64,000 bases of DNA, from NCBI GenBank assembly GCA_007115705.1, contig QXEO01000339.1, positions 5,304,090 through 5,368,089 on the forward strand, read 5' to 3'. The position numbers were made by a program, and so were the translations under genes. How positions within the stretch are numbered: position 1 is the first letter of the stretch; each line of letters begins with the position of its first letter. Positions 21,872-32,941 of the stretch are shown here, piece after piece. The notes below the pieces were generated by a model that worked only from the letters and a program-made list of their open reading frames with translations, was not told where the DNA came from and made no database searches. This DNA comes from Dactylis glomerata (lineage: Eukaryota > Streptophyta > Magnoliopsida > Poales > Poaceae).

Positions 21872-23398
21872 CCCCCAGGAACTCCTTCCTCGCCCCCTTT
21901 TATTCTCTCTCGCCAATTCCTCCCCAAACTGCTGCAATCCATCGTCGGAGCCCGCAGCACCTGCAAGCGTTTCCGCTCGAATTCGTCATCGTCGGTTAGC
22001 CCGAGCCACCCCCTCTCCTCCTATCCTCTCTATCTTCCACTGGCACACCTCCCTGACATCTTGGTTTTCTCCAGTGTGACCCAGAGTGACGAGATCGTCC
22101 CTAACCCGAAGCTACCGTCCACGCCTGCAACTCCGGCGAGCCATTGCCTAGCCGTTCGGCCACCTCGAGCCCTTCGATCTTGCCACCATGCCCGCCTCGA
22201 CGTCCGCAATCTCCTAGTAAGAGCACAGCTCCTCATCTCCTCTGTATCGGACATGCCGGTTCATGCCCACGACCACATCGTCGTAGTATCTAACTCCAGC
22301 CGCTCCTCCTCATCGCGATAGGAACCAATCGGCGACGAAGATCATGCACCCGAGCTCTTTGTGCCCTACCGCACCTCGTTGTGGTCTCCATAGCCGCCGG
22401 GAACCACCGCAGCACCGACGATGACCACCAACAGAGCGCCAGCTCGCCGCCGACGATGCATAGGAAACCCTAGCCGGTGAGTGTTACCCTCTCCTTCCTT
22501 CTCGTCCGTCCGATCGAGATCTGATGGATCAAAACAAGTCACTTAGCCCGAAGGGGTACTGGACGATCTGGACCGTGTAGATCACTTTAAATCCTACGGT
22601 TCTAAAGCCCTATCCGACCGAACCGGTATCAGCAAATCAGATCGCGCCACGTGGCCCTGCCCCAGTTTATTTAGATTCAAATTCAGTTTTCAAACCAGAT
22701 TTTTGTCTGAATCTTGCAAAATCCGTAACTTTCAATTCGTAGATCCAAAAATTGCAAATAATATGTCTCTGGAATCCTAAAAATGTGTAGAACACATTTC
22801 TGAAATAAAATTGGTCTTTTGAACTAGTTGAAAACATTCAAATTTAAATATGTGAGTTTGAGTGTTTTTAATATAGTTCAAATTCTCTAAATCCTTTTCA
22901 GTTGATTCTTTTTGCAGATGGATCTTATTGTTGCCCTCTGTCCATTAGAACCACTGCACAAATTAATTGGGCAAATTTTCTCAAGTATTCAAATTCAAAT
23001 GAGGATTTGAGTATTTTCTATCTAGATTTAATTCTATAAATATTGTAGGCATAATTCCTTCTTGTAAAATTGCCTACCTTGATAAATAAAACCCACCAGA
23101 ACATTTCACACACTTTTACACCTCATCAAAAGTCAACTCCTTTAGCTCATCCTTTTTGCAAAGTTATAGTTGTGTTATTTGAGCACTTTGCAGATATCAA
23201 TCCAAATTCTGTTGGGCACCTTGTGCTATTTGACTATTGTCCCACTTTACCAAGTGGAGTGAAATATCCTAAATTCTAATAACCATTCAACTATACCATG
23301 ACTTAGTAAAAATCTACTCTCTATTCTTGCCCAAGTGCAAAACTATCAATCCCCTCTTACCCAAAATTCTTCTAAGTATTTTGTCTACCCCCTCCAAC

Positions 23399-23535
23399 AC
23401 TATGACATAGAAGTTTCCCCATATCAAGACCATGAAGAAGAAGTTGAAGAGAAGACAAGGAGTTGAAGGCAAAACAAGAAGTTGAAGAGAAGACAAGGAG
23501 TTGAAGTCAAAAGAAGAAGATCAAGAGAAGAGAGC
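23399..23535 (+). repeat. Purine-rich imperfect repeat in the LTR of element C
   Basis: Repeated 'GAAGTTGAAGAGAAGACAAG' / 'GAGTTGAAGGCAAAACAA' units. Read as protein this gives an acidic/basic low-complexity stretch (EEVEEKT-like). The LTR of element B has the reverse complement at about 35040-35240. Confidence 0.6.
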
Positions 23536-23798
23536 CCCAAGTCAAGAAGATGAAAGTGTTAGACCTCATGACTTAGAATTTATCCATCCATCTTCTCAAA
23601 ACAAGCCTAATATCTCCCTTAAGCTATTTTTCTAAGTGTTTGACACTTCTTAAACAAATTATAAAACCCCATCAATCTTTAAGTCTTTGACTTAGCCATT
23701 CTCTCCATCCATATCAAGTCAACTTCATGCCCAATCTTTTGTCCAATTATCACTAAGACTTTAAAGACTAAGCTAAAACAAATAAACACTTTTGTTGT

Positions 23799-24133
23799 TG
23801 ATGAGGGTTAACTCGACAAATGTCCTAGATGAAGGACTTAGGATCGGGGAGATAGGGCGTCGGATGAACTCGAAGGTAAGGTTAGTCAAAATAAGTGTAT
23901 ATCGAAAGTAAACTTGGGTGTTGAACCTGGCTTGCTTTCAATCTGGCCTACACCGTCCCCTCCTGGCCCCTATATATAGATGGGCAGGTCTCGAGGATCG
24001 GGTAGGGTCTGATACAGATTACAATATCGACATACGGTAAGGACTCGTATCTCGACTATCATTACAATTGGGCCTAGCTTAACGGGCCTCAGGGGTACTC
24101 AACTAACGGGCTCTATTAGCTATACCCTTGTCA
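23799..24133 (-). repeat. 3' LTR of copy E3
   Basis: 335 bp, TGATGAGGG ... CCCTTGTCA, with the TATA-box candidate CTATATATAG at 23970-23979. GTAGCCCCTGAGATT follows, giving the purine tract on the element strand. Confidence 0.9.
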
Positions 24134-24675
24134 GTAGCCCCTGAGATTCTACCAGAATTGCAGATTCAGGTTGAATCTCTAATCTTTAAATCTTCGACTT
24201 GATCAACTCTTCGACTTCTTCATATCTTCAAATCTCCGACTTGGTTTTTCGACTTATTTTCATGATAATATTTCGCAAGGGGTTTTGATGAACAAGCCTG
24301 ACAACTCTGACGGGTCAAGAGGTCAGTTAACTGCCAGAACAGATACTTGTCACCTACTTCAAATTCAGTCCCCTTGGATTTGAATTCGGGATACCGATCA
24401 AACCCACTCTTTTGCCGCATTTAGGACTTACAAAGAATGAGTCCCAGTGATTCTCAGGGTACCCAGTGCGTCCACCAGGATTTTCTTTGCGTCGTAGACA
24501 TGGATACATACCAGCAGAACGCATCCATGTGCATATACTAGGCCACACAGGACGAATCCCGGGGTCTTACCTTCGTGATAAATCACGGCATTCGAGTTTC
24601 GTTGCGATAACACAACTCGAGAATCTCATATCGCAGTCAAATTTTGACTGAAAATATTCGGGTTATACAACCATA

Positions 24676-24965
24676 AAAAACTCGCTCCCGATGGGAGTAA
24701 CAATGTTCCACCGCATACTCCTTCACTTCCCATGCTCTAGTGTTTGTTAATAAACATCGTCGGGTGCGCGCTCAGCGCTCCCGATGGGAGTAGCCCCCGA
24801 GGCTATAGTCGAACAAAACTTTTTTCGAGTATAGGCTCAAATATAGTATACGCCATCATCATGCTTCAACTCGAAATAGTTTAGAGATAACTTTCGTCGG
24901 GTGCGTGTTTCAGCGCTCCCGATGCTAGTAGCCCCCAAGGCTATAGTCAAATGTTATCGGGTATA
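24676..24965. repeat. Diverged tandem repeats of family E (copy E3)
   Basis: Two full units and one partial unit of the same repeat as at 5985-6275. The cores 'CAGCGCTCCCGATGGGAGTA' and 'GCCCCCGAGGCTATAGTC' lie at about 24770-24835 and 24910-24965. Conserved placement in both copies shows the array belongs to the family. Confidence 0.7.
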
Positions 24966-25253
24966 ATCTTTTAACTTGATTTTTGTATTGTCGGCGCCAA
25001 CCTTATTTGCTCCTGTCTATCATCTTCATATTAGATAGTCGCCATTTTTGATACTCGCCAATTATAAGCCTCTGTTGAATTGATCTCTAACCTCTTCGTG
25101 ACGTCAGTGGCTGCATTTAGCTATACGTCATCTTTACTGAGCGCGTACCGTTTCATGGGTAGCGTCGTAATTTTTGTATTTCTCTGCCCGTTAGTGGGCT
25201 GCCGCTTCCGCTCCTTTCACCACGTCGCAGCCCACGTTCCTTCACCGAGAAGG

Positions 25254-25261
25254 TATATAAA
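25254..25261 (+). promoter_or_regulatory. TATA box of the antisense gene in E3
   Basis: TATATAAA lies 114 bases before the ATG at 25368, in the same conserved promoter block as in E2. The E3 version is closer to the TATA consensus. Confidence 0.65.
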
Positions 25262-25367
25262 GGGATAGTGGGGATTTTTACTATTTACCAGCTCTTTCTC
25301 TCCGCCGCCGCCGCCATTGTCAATCTCTGCTTCCTCTCGTGCATAACCCCCGGGCACGGATTAGTAG

Positions 25368-28113
25368 ATGCGCGTGAAGCACCTTGCGTCCAAGAACACC
25401 ATGGCCAAGGGAACGACAACCTCCGCGACTAGCTGGGTGCGCTCTACCATCGCGAAGAAGGAGGTGGAGAAGGCCAGGACGGATGGCCTCATCTCCAGCA
25501 GTGATTCCATTAAGTTCCCTAGCACCGAGCAGATCCCACAGCCCCCGAGCGGTTATCGGGTAATGTTCCTTGCCTTCCTCTTCCGCGGCCTTTCTCTTCC
25601 TGCCCACGAGTTTCTTCGTGGGCTTCTCTTTGTTTATGGTGTGCAGCTTCACCAGCTCACACCTAACTCCATTCTCCATATTGCTTGCTTTGTGACTCTT
25701 TGCAAGTCATTCCTGGGCATTGAGCCCCATTTTCTTCTTTGGAGGTCAATCTTCTGGCTCCGCCCCAACGTTGCTTTGTCCAGAAAACCCGAACTGGGCG
25801 GAGCCGTTGTCTCTGTGCGCCCTGAGGCGCAATATCTCGAATTTTCCATGGCTGCATCTGTCCAAGGGTGGAGGACAAAATGGTTCTACATCAAAGACCG
25901 CAAGGCCTCCCCTGAAGACGAATATGGTCTAGCCCCCTTCGTGCCTCCAAGGAGCTGAAGAAATTGGCATCGTGGGATTCGCCTCCCACAGATGCTGAAA
26001 TGGAACAGATTGCTCCCCTGCTGACTCGCATTCAAGCTCTAAAAGGAGGTAAAGGAGGCGCATTGTTGGGTATTAAGCTCATGGCGTTCTTTGTGCAACG
26101 TCGAGTTCAACCCCTACAGCATCGCCTTACCAAACTTTGGAACTACTCTGGCTTGGAGGATCCTTCTCGCATCTCTGAAGATCTAATACGGAAGCAAGAT
26201 GTCGACAAGCGAGTCAAGAGCCTCACCAAGCTCACCAAGGACCATGCGGTTGCTGAATTGGCCGCTGGTTACTTTGACTCCGTGCACCCCCTATCCGAGG
26301 TATATGTTTGTTTGCTTTTGTACACCTGTTGTCGAATTCATTAGTTTTGAGCTATGTTTCTTTTTGTGTCTGTTACTTTGCTGACTTGTTCATGTGCAGG
26401 ACCACCAATTCCTTGTTTCACTTCCTCCTCTTCCCAAAGAAGGGCCTCTTGCGGCTGATCTGGCCTCCACTGTATCTGAAGCCCCCGAGGCTGAAGAGAA
26501 TTAGGACGGAGATGAAGCCGAAGAATCAGAAGAAGATACCAGCTCAACGACATCGCCTCCTCCTGCGCTTTCCAAAGACACTGGTATAGACAAGAAGAGG
26601 AAGCGCATCGATGAGTTTGCTTCTTCGAGTACCTCTGCACATAGAACTGCGGCTGACGAAGCCCCTGTTCTCGAAGAGGACGTCGAATTCTTTGACCTCA
26701 TGGCATCGTAAGTATTTCTGCGGGTTCTGTGATTTTGCTATTCTTTCTTTCTGTTGGGTTGTATATAACCTGTTTCCTTTTGCAGCGACGACGAAGAGCC
26801 GAAAAAGGATGCCGCGGATGCTCCATCGACTCGAGCTGCTACTCCTGAGGAACCTTCTGCGCAAGAAGTTGAGCCGGCTGTGCAGGCGCCGAGGACCACC
26901 AGGTCTTCTATCAAGAAGATTCCTGTGACCCGAAGCACCAAGCGGTCGAAAAAATCCTAGGAAACGGACATTGCTCTTGAAGCTCATGGATCCGCTGCCT
27001 CTTCTGATGATGTTAGTAGATACCCTTGACTTACTTTCTTTGTATAGTCTATATGCTTACTCGTGCCTCTTTTTCTAGGCTTTGATGAAGAAATTCATCG
27101 CCTTGGGCACAGAATGTGCTGAGTACCTAAAGGTAGCGAAAGCTTCCAAAGGTAAATTCTATTGTCTTGTCTTTGTTTGTCTTCTTTGATTCCTTTTTTG
27201 CTGTTTTATTTGACTTCTTTCCTTTCTCTGCTAGAATGTAGGTGCTCTAGCAGCGGCCCATGCCCGCATTGCATCACTGGAAGCCGAACTTAGCGCTTCG
27301 TGAAAAGACTATGACGCTGCGACTGCTGCCAAAGCAGCTGCTGATAAGTCGCAAAAATCGGCACTGGCTAGGGCGAAGAAAGCGGAGAAGGCCTTGGCTA
27401 ATGCTGAGAAAGAACATCGTCTGCGAGAGCAAGCCGTGGCTGAGCGACTTTAGACGATGTCTACTCCTGCTGAGGGTACACACTTTGCCTTTCCCCTTCT
27501 TCGACTGCTATTTGTTTTCTTGTACTTTGCTAAAACTTTCCTTTCCTACTTTTCCTGTCCCTTTTGTTATACAGGATTCACCGGGGTATCGTTGTCGACT
27601 CTGCAGCCCGGCGATGATCCTCTGATGACCGCGGTGAACTTGCTCAAAGCAAACTGGATATCTATCCAGTAAATCTTCGAGTTGGTGAACCACGTGCTGA
27701 CGCGGATGTTCGTCGGGTTATGGCCGAAGCAGAAGGCAGATGTCCCAAAAGATGATGTGAAGAAGCTTGCAAAGGCCTTCGACACTACCGAAGACCCCAT
27801 CCTCTAGCTGAAGGGGCTTTCTCTGAAGCGAGGTGCTGAGGGTGCTATCTCACTTTCATATGCCCATGGCAGAGACTTCGACTGGGAGAAGGTTAGCTCT
27901 CCTCATGGCCGCACCCGCTCGGAGCTAAAAGCTTTCTTCGAGAAGGCAAAGAAGTTAGCACCCGCCCTGGTGTCGATTATTTCTCCTTCGGCAGCCTCTG
28001 CGACATCTGCTGCGCCGACTCCAGCGACGGAAGAACCCGCGCCTCCTTCGACTGCTGGCGATGAATTTGCCATGCCCTCTTCTGCCATGGAGCAAAATGT
28101 TGAGGTGGCGTAG
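25368..28113 (+). pseudogene. Antisense 'putative gypsy type transposon' (Transposase_28-like) gene, E3
   Basis: Six exons can be drawn with GT/AG borders: 25368-26299, 26401-26707, 26786-27011, 27079-27151, 27235-27475 and 27575-28113. Exon 1 begins MRVKHL and holds the PF04195-like core ('FLRGLLFVYGVQLHQLTPNS', 'ILHIACFVTLCKSFLGIEPH', 'VQGWRTKWFYIKD'). Exon 2 is acidic with KKRKR; exon 5 is a coiled coil ('RIASLEAELSAS', 'KAEKALANAEKEHRL'); exon 6 ends 'EQNVEVA'. Breaks: a one-base shift near 25940 and stops near 26502, 26958, 27301, 27451, 27670 and 27805. Exon borders match E2 nearly everywhere, showing the intron-containing gene was already present in the shared ancestor. The KKRK-type runs may be nuclear localisation signals. 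Its function is not known. Confidence 0.78.
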
Positions 28114-28267
28114 ATTCGGCTTTTCTGTAGTTTTCAATTGCTGCTTTTGGTGTAAAAACCTGTAGTCCCATGCAACCCGAGAACCTTAGTCAAAGGGTTT
28201 GCATCTATGTAAATATATGCTACTTTTCTATAATATGTTGTGCTGGCTTCCGAAATGTTTCCCCTTT

Positions 28268-29209
28268 CTTTGACTTCCAGTCTATGCACATCAATGATCC
28301 TTCGAATCGCATCATGCTCCTTCTGCTCGCGAGTTCGGCTCTAGTGTTTCGTCGCCTCCTTGCCGCTGGTGTCAATGCGCAGAATATTCTTCAAGGATTT
28401 CTGATCTTGAGGCTCGCTTGACTTTGGCCAAACGCCAAGCACAGATGGCTGTGGGCAAAGCTAGCAAAGCTTGTGGTTTGACAAAGCAGATATCCATTCT
28501 TGATGATAAGGTGTCTAGCTTGACGGTGAAGATTTTGCATCATGAGGAATGCAACTCTTTTATCCTTGGCATTATCGAGTCTGCCTGCGAGATGTTGCGA
28601 TGTAAGTTTCCTTTCGACTTATCTTTTTCCTTTTTGCTTCACTGCTATTTTTGTGATATCCTTTGCCATCATAGGCACTTGTTTGGATTTTGCTGCTGAA
28701 GATCGTCGGGTTACCGAGCAAAATGCGGCTCTAGAAAAAATGTCAGCAGGTATTGAGACTTTGTGGTCTGATCCTCGACGCCGGAGTGCTATTGTACTGC
28801 TTCAGGACCGCGCCCAGCATATTGGCGAGTCAGTTGATGGTTGCCGAAGGGCTCTCACAACTATGCATTCTGTTATGCTTCCTCGCAATCCTCTGCCTGC
28901 CACTTTTCCACTGCTTCTCGATACTTTTAGATCCAGTCAGCGCATTCATTGATTGATCGAACTGAACTTAGTGGCAGGTGCCAATTTTGCTCTTGGGTGG
29001 ATACGTAAGTGGCACCCAAGACTTAATTATAGCTCTATGTCTCTGAGTTTGGCTCCAGGTGGAGCTAGTCTGCGAGTGCATATGGAGAATACCATGCAGC
29101 CTGCTCGAAGACTTATAGCTAGGCTGCTGCAAGCGGATGCCGCTTTTTTCGCGAGTATCACTATTTAGATCCTTTAGGTGTAGATGATTCTGACAACCCA
29201 CTATTGTAA
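28268..29209 (+). pseudogene. Second antisense coding module with coiled coil, E3
   Basis: Same strand as the first antisense gene, 155 bases after it. Exon A (about 28268-28604) encodes 'RISDLEARLTLAKRQAQMAV' and 'CGLTKQISILDDKVSSLTVK', a coiled coil. Exon B (acceptor CATCATAG near 28674) encodes 'EQNAALEKMSAGIETLW', 'DRAQHIGESVDGCRRALTTM', 'VAGANFALGWIRKWHPRLNY' and ends with LGVDDSDNPLL before the stop at 29207-29209. One stop near 28951 and a shift near 29148 break it. It parallels 9600-10561 of E2, and the conserved ends on both copies argue for a real unit. I do not recognise a function. Confidence 0.62.
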
Positions 29210-29505
29210 TACTTGTGTATATGTCGAACGCGAGAGTTTCTTATTTCGCGACTGTATGTCTGAAATTTGTTCTCAGAGTGTTTTTTGTATGATTCGTGTG
29301 TTTGCCGCATTTTCCCCTTTGAAAGACTCATAAACTCGAATATGAGGAACATTTTGTCTTTATTATACTTGTAATGTAAGATACATGGGGTGACCCAAGA
29401 GATCCGGCCTATGACCTGTGTTCTAGATCTAGAGGGCATTGCCCCTGGTATAACTCGTGGCTTTTACAGCCTTATTCTTCTACTCTACTTTGCTGTTCTT
29501 GATGC
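29210..29505. other. Convergent spacer, E3
   Basis: A 296 bp non-coding spacer matching 10562-10935 of E2. It contains 'TAATGTAAGATACATGGGGT' and separates the ends of the two opposed units. It has no trace of reverse transcriptase or integrase. Confidence 0.6.
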
Positions 29506-32500
29506 TTATGCCGTCGTGGCCTTCTCTTGTTCTTCTATAACTTTGTCTTCTCCTGATGCTTCTACTCGTGGTTTCTTCATCTCTGGCTCCGCGACGCGTC
29601 CTTCGAGTAGCTTGACGCCTTCCGTAGTCGTGCGTTTCACCTTCTCTGCATAGTTGGCTATCATGCCAAAGTTTTGCGCCATCTTGTGGAACTCCTTGTC
29701 GCAGAGATCTGAGACTTCGAAGCTTCCCTTGACTATGATTATTCCCTTTGGTCCTGGCATTTTGAGTACTAGATACGTATAGTGAGGTACTGCCATGAAT
29801 CGCGAAAACGTGGGTCGCCCGAGGATCGCATGATACTGAGATTGCCAGTCCATGACCTCGAAGTCTAGCTTTTCTCTTCTGTAGTTTTGTCTGTTGCCGA
29901 AGCAAATGTTGAGTGCTATCCGCCCTAGTGGATAATTGGCACTTCCTGGTACGATTACATGGAAGGAACAGTCTATTGGCTTCAAGAACTCTAGTGATAT
30001 ATGCATTGCTCTAAGTGTTTTTGCGTATATCAAATTAATTCCGCTTCCTGCGTCTATGAATATTCTATCGACATCGTATGCGCCGATTTGAGCTTCGAGT
30101 ACCAAGGGCGCGTTTCCCGGCCGAGGTACTGTTATAGGGTGATCTTCCCTGTTGAACTTGATTGGTTGTTTTGACCAGTGTAGGTATTCTGTTGTAGCTG
30201 GAGGTGAAGTGACTGCTAGATTGACTTGTCGAGTAATACTCTTTTCCTCTTTGTTCGACTTGGGCACAGGTTGTATCATTGATGTGATGTGTCCCTTAGA
30301 TGGAACATACCCTTCATCGTCATTGTGTCCCTGGTTTGGTTGGTCTTGTCCTTGAGGGGCTCCATTGTTCCCTTGCTGATTTGTGGGAGGTTTGCTGCTT
30401 CCTTCGTATCCTTGTCGCCTTGCTTCAATTTGTTTGTTTAATGCTGCCTCTTGTAGCTTCAAGAATGTTGTGCAATCTTTCATTGCATGCCTGGATACTC
30501 ATTTTCTATCGATGAACGCTGAGTGTATATGACAAGGTCCATTTAGCATGTCTTCTGGCGACGGGTTATACTCTCTGGATTCTCTTGTGGGAAACTTTTT
30601 ATAGTCCTCTTTTCTGTAGCTTCGATATCCCGAGCTTCTGCGATCACTTCCTTGATAGTTGTTGTCCTTATACCCCGCGGCTACTTGGCTATGGGAGCCG
30701 TAGTTGTCGTAATTGCGAGACCGTCTTCTTTGACTTCCATATCTGTTTCTTCTACCGTCCTCTGGGGATCGCGTCCGCTTGTTGTTGCATGCGTCTTCTC
30801 CATCTGCAAATCTGTTTGCTATGTCCATGAGGTCTGACACTGTTTTTGGCTTAATTCTGCCCATCTCTTCGACTAGGTCTCTTTGCCTTAATCCGATTAT
30901 GAATGCGTCTATTGCTCTTTTGTCTGAAACTTCAACTGCTGAGTTTTTGATAAGACTCCATCTTTGGATGTATGCTCTTAATGTTTCGTCGCGTTGTTGC
31001 ACACACGCTTTGACTTCTTCTATTGATGTCGGCCGCTTGTATGTCAACCTGAAGTTGCTTGTGAATTGCTTTGTGAGGTCTTCCCAGCTTCCAATAGTCT
31101 CTTTCTCTAGTTTGCTCAACCATGACCTTGCTGCGCCGGTGAGGTGTAGTTGCAAACTTTGCATTGCTGTTTCTTTGGTTCCTCCCAATATTTGTACTTC
31201 TTGCAGATAGTCTGAGAGCCATGATTGTGGTTCCTGTGATCCATCGTACTTTTGTTGATCATGAGGTAATTTGAACCCCTTGGGTACTGGTGTAGTGCGA
31301 ACCCTGCGGGTAAAGCACGATGCTCCCATCTCCTTTTTGTCGTCTTCATAGTCGTGCTTTCCATTTGGAGATCGAGATCTTTGGGTTCCTCCATGTTGTC
31401 TTGGTGATGGCGATCGAGATCGTTGATTACTACTTCTGTGCCGAGGACTATTGTGACGGCGAGGTGACCTTGGCTTGTGTGCTTCCTTGTGGTGATATGC
31501 TTCCTCTCCCTTTGTTGATAGCTTGTGGCCCACCATGTTTAGTCCGTTCAATGCTGCTCTGTGCATATGTTCCCTAGGATCCCCTGGACTTGGTCGAGTT
31601 GTAAGCAGATATGCTTGTGCTTCCACTAGTGCTGCTTCGGGGGTTTTTGGTACGATGTTCCCCTGCTCGTCGACCGATAGGAAGGACTAGTCAAGGTTTT
31701 TGGAGATGCTTTGCCTTTCTGAGTACTCGAGGTTTTCGTACCTTGAACCATGTCGACGATTTCTCCTTGCGTTAGTGTGTGATGCGTTGCTTCATGCTCT
31801 GCGGGCAGCGTTGCTAGCTGCAATGGCTGATTCTTTTCTTTGTTGTATCTCTATTTTCTCCTTTGCTAGTTGTTTTGCCTACTGCCTTAGGGCATAATGA
31901 TACCCCAAAAGCATGTCCTTGCTGGAATTTGATGGTATTGGCGTGCCATGTTCTACGGCTTCTCTTATTATTCTCCATTCATCGACTGATAGTCGAATTT
32001 TTTCCCTGGTTGTGAGGGATTCTGCTGTTTGTCCTTCTGCTAGGTGATTTGCTCCTCTGTCGATATTTGCTGGGTTTAGCACTGTATTGTTGTTTTCGTT
32101 GAATTCTTCTGAATTGTCTCCTACAATGGCGAGCACCTGGCATTGTTTGCCGATGTTACTATTAAAGCTTGAGAAGATCGAGTCACCATCTTCAGAAAGC
32201 TCTAACCCTGTCTTCCATATATCTGTTGACTTGTCTGAGATTTTGTCGAGGCAGATCATGAGATCTTCGAGTTGGACCCCTATGTCGAAATTTTCCATTG
32301 CTTCGTCGTCTTCTGCAATTTTTCCTTTTTGCACTTCTCCTGAGCTGAACGGGGAGTTTACCTCGCTGAAAGAGCCTTCAGAATATTCCATCATTGCTAT
32401 TGTTTCGGGCTCACTTGCCGACGGATCTTGTTTCGTCGGATCTGAAAGGCGAGATGAACCCGATGGCTCGATGAAGATGCTTAAACTTCCGATTGTCAAC

Positions 32501-32568
32501 TCCATCTCTTGATTTTCGTCGACTTCTGCATTGTTGTTGGCTAAAAGCGAAAAAGCCGTCGAATTCAT
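29506..32568 (-). pseudogene. Gag-protease polyprotein of family E, copy E3 (best preserved)
   Basis: Start at 32568 (MNSTAF). The acidic N-terminal region runs to about 31880, then a basic SR-rich linker (about 31400-31540), then the retrotransposon gag core at about 31290-30840 ('SWLSDYLQEVQILGGTKE', 'LHLTGAARSWLSKLE', 'SWEDLTKQFTSNF', 'AIDAFIIGLRQRDLVEEM'). An RS/YR-rich tail and a CHIH...H...C stretch near 30510-30480 follow (an atypical zinc knuckle). The protease-like domain has VDRIFIDAGSGINLIY (about 30070; DAGSG in place of DTGSG) and 'HAILGRPTFSRFMAVPHYTY'. The C-terminus ends EKATTA at 29506. Stops at 31879, about 31799, about 31688 and 30496 (TGA, probably from CGA) are the main breaks. 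No reverse transcriptase follows. It would form particles with help from another element's pol. Confidence 0.85.
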
Positions 32569-32592
32569 GATTCCAATGCCCACAGATCCCCA

Positions 32593-32605
32593 CGGTCGGC
32601 GCCAA
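32593..32605 (-). other. Primer-binding site of copy E3
   Basis: TTGGCGCCGACCG on the element strand, one base inside the 5' LTR (32607). It is identical to the site in E1 and E2. Confidence 0.75.
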
Positions 32606-32606
32606 T

Positions 32607-32941
32607 TGACGAGGGTTAACTCGACAAATGTCCTAGATGAAGGACTTAGGATCGGGGAGATAGGGCGTCAGATGAACTCGAAGGTAAGGTTAGTCGAAAT
32701 AAGTGTATATCGAAAGTAAACTTGGGTGTTGAACCTGGCTTGCTTTCAATCTGGCCTACACCGTCCCCTCCTGGCCCCTATATATAGATGGCCAGGTCTC
32801 AAGGATCGGGTAGGGTCTGATACAGATTACAATATCGACATACGATAAGGACTCGTATCTCGACTATCATTACAATTGGGCCTAGCTTAACGGGCCTCAG
32901 GGGTACTCAACTAACGGGCTCTATTAGCTATACCCTTGTCA
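32607..32941 (-). repeat. 5' LTR of copy E3
   Basis: 335 bp, TGACGAGGG ... CCCTTGTCA. The TATA-box candidate is at 32778-32787. Followed by target duplication GTTGT. Confidence 0.92.

Larger units (their letters stand above)
23799..32941 (-). mobile_element. Family E gypsy-type non-autonomous retrotransposon, copy E3
   Basis: A complete 9,143 bp minus-strand element with 335 bp LTRs and target duplication GTTGT (23794-23798 and 32942-32946). Its layout matches E2: LTR, primer site, gag-protease, 296 bp spacer, antisense two-part gene, tandem repeats, purine tract, LTR. No reverse transcriptase, RNase H or integrase is present. I count about 6 LTR mismatches by eye (1.8 percent, roughly 0.7 million years at the common grass rate). 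It is inserted in the LTR of element C, and the empty site is preserved in element B near 34790. Confidence 0.92.
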
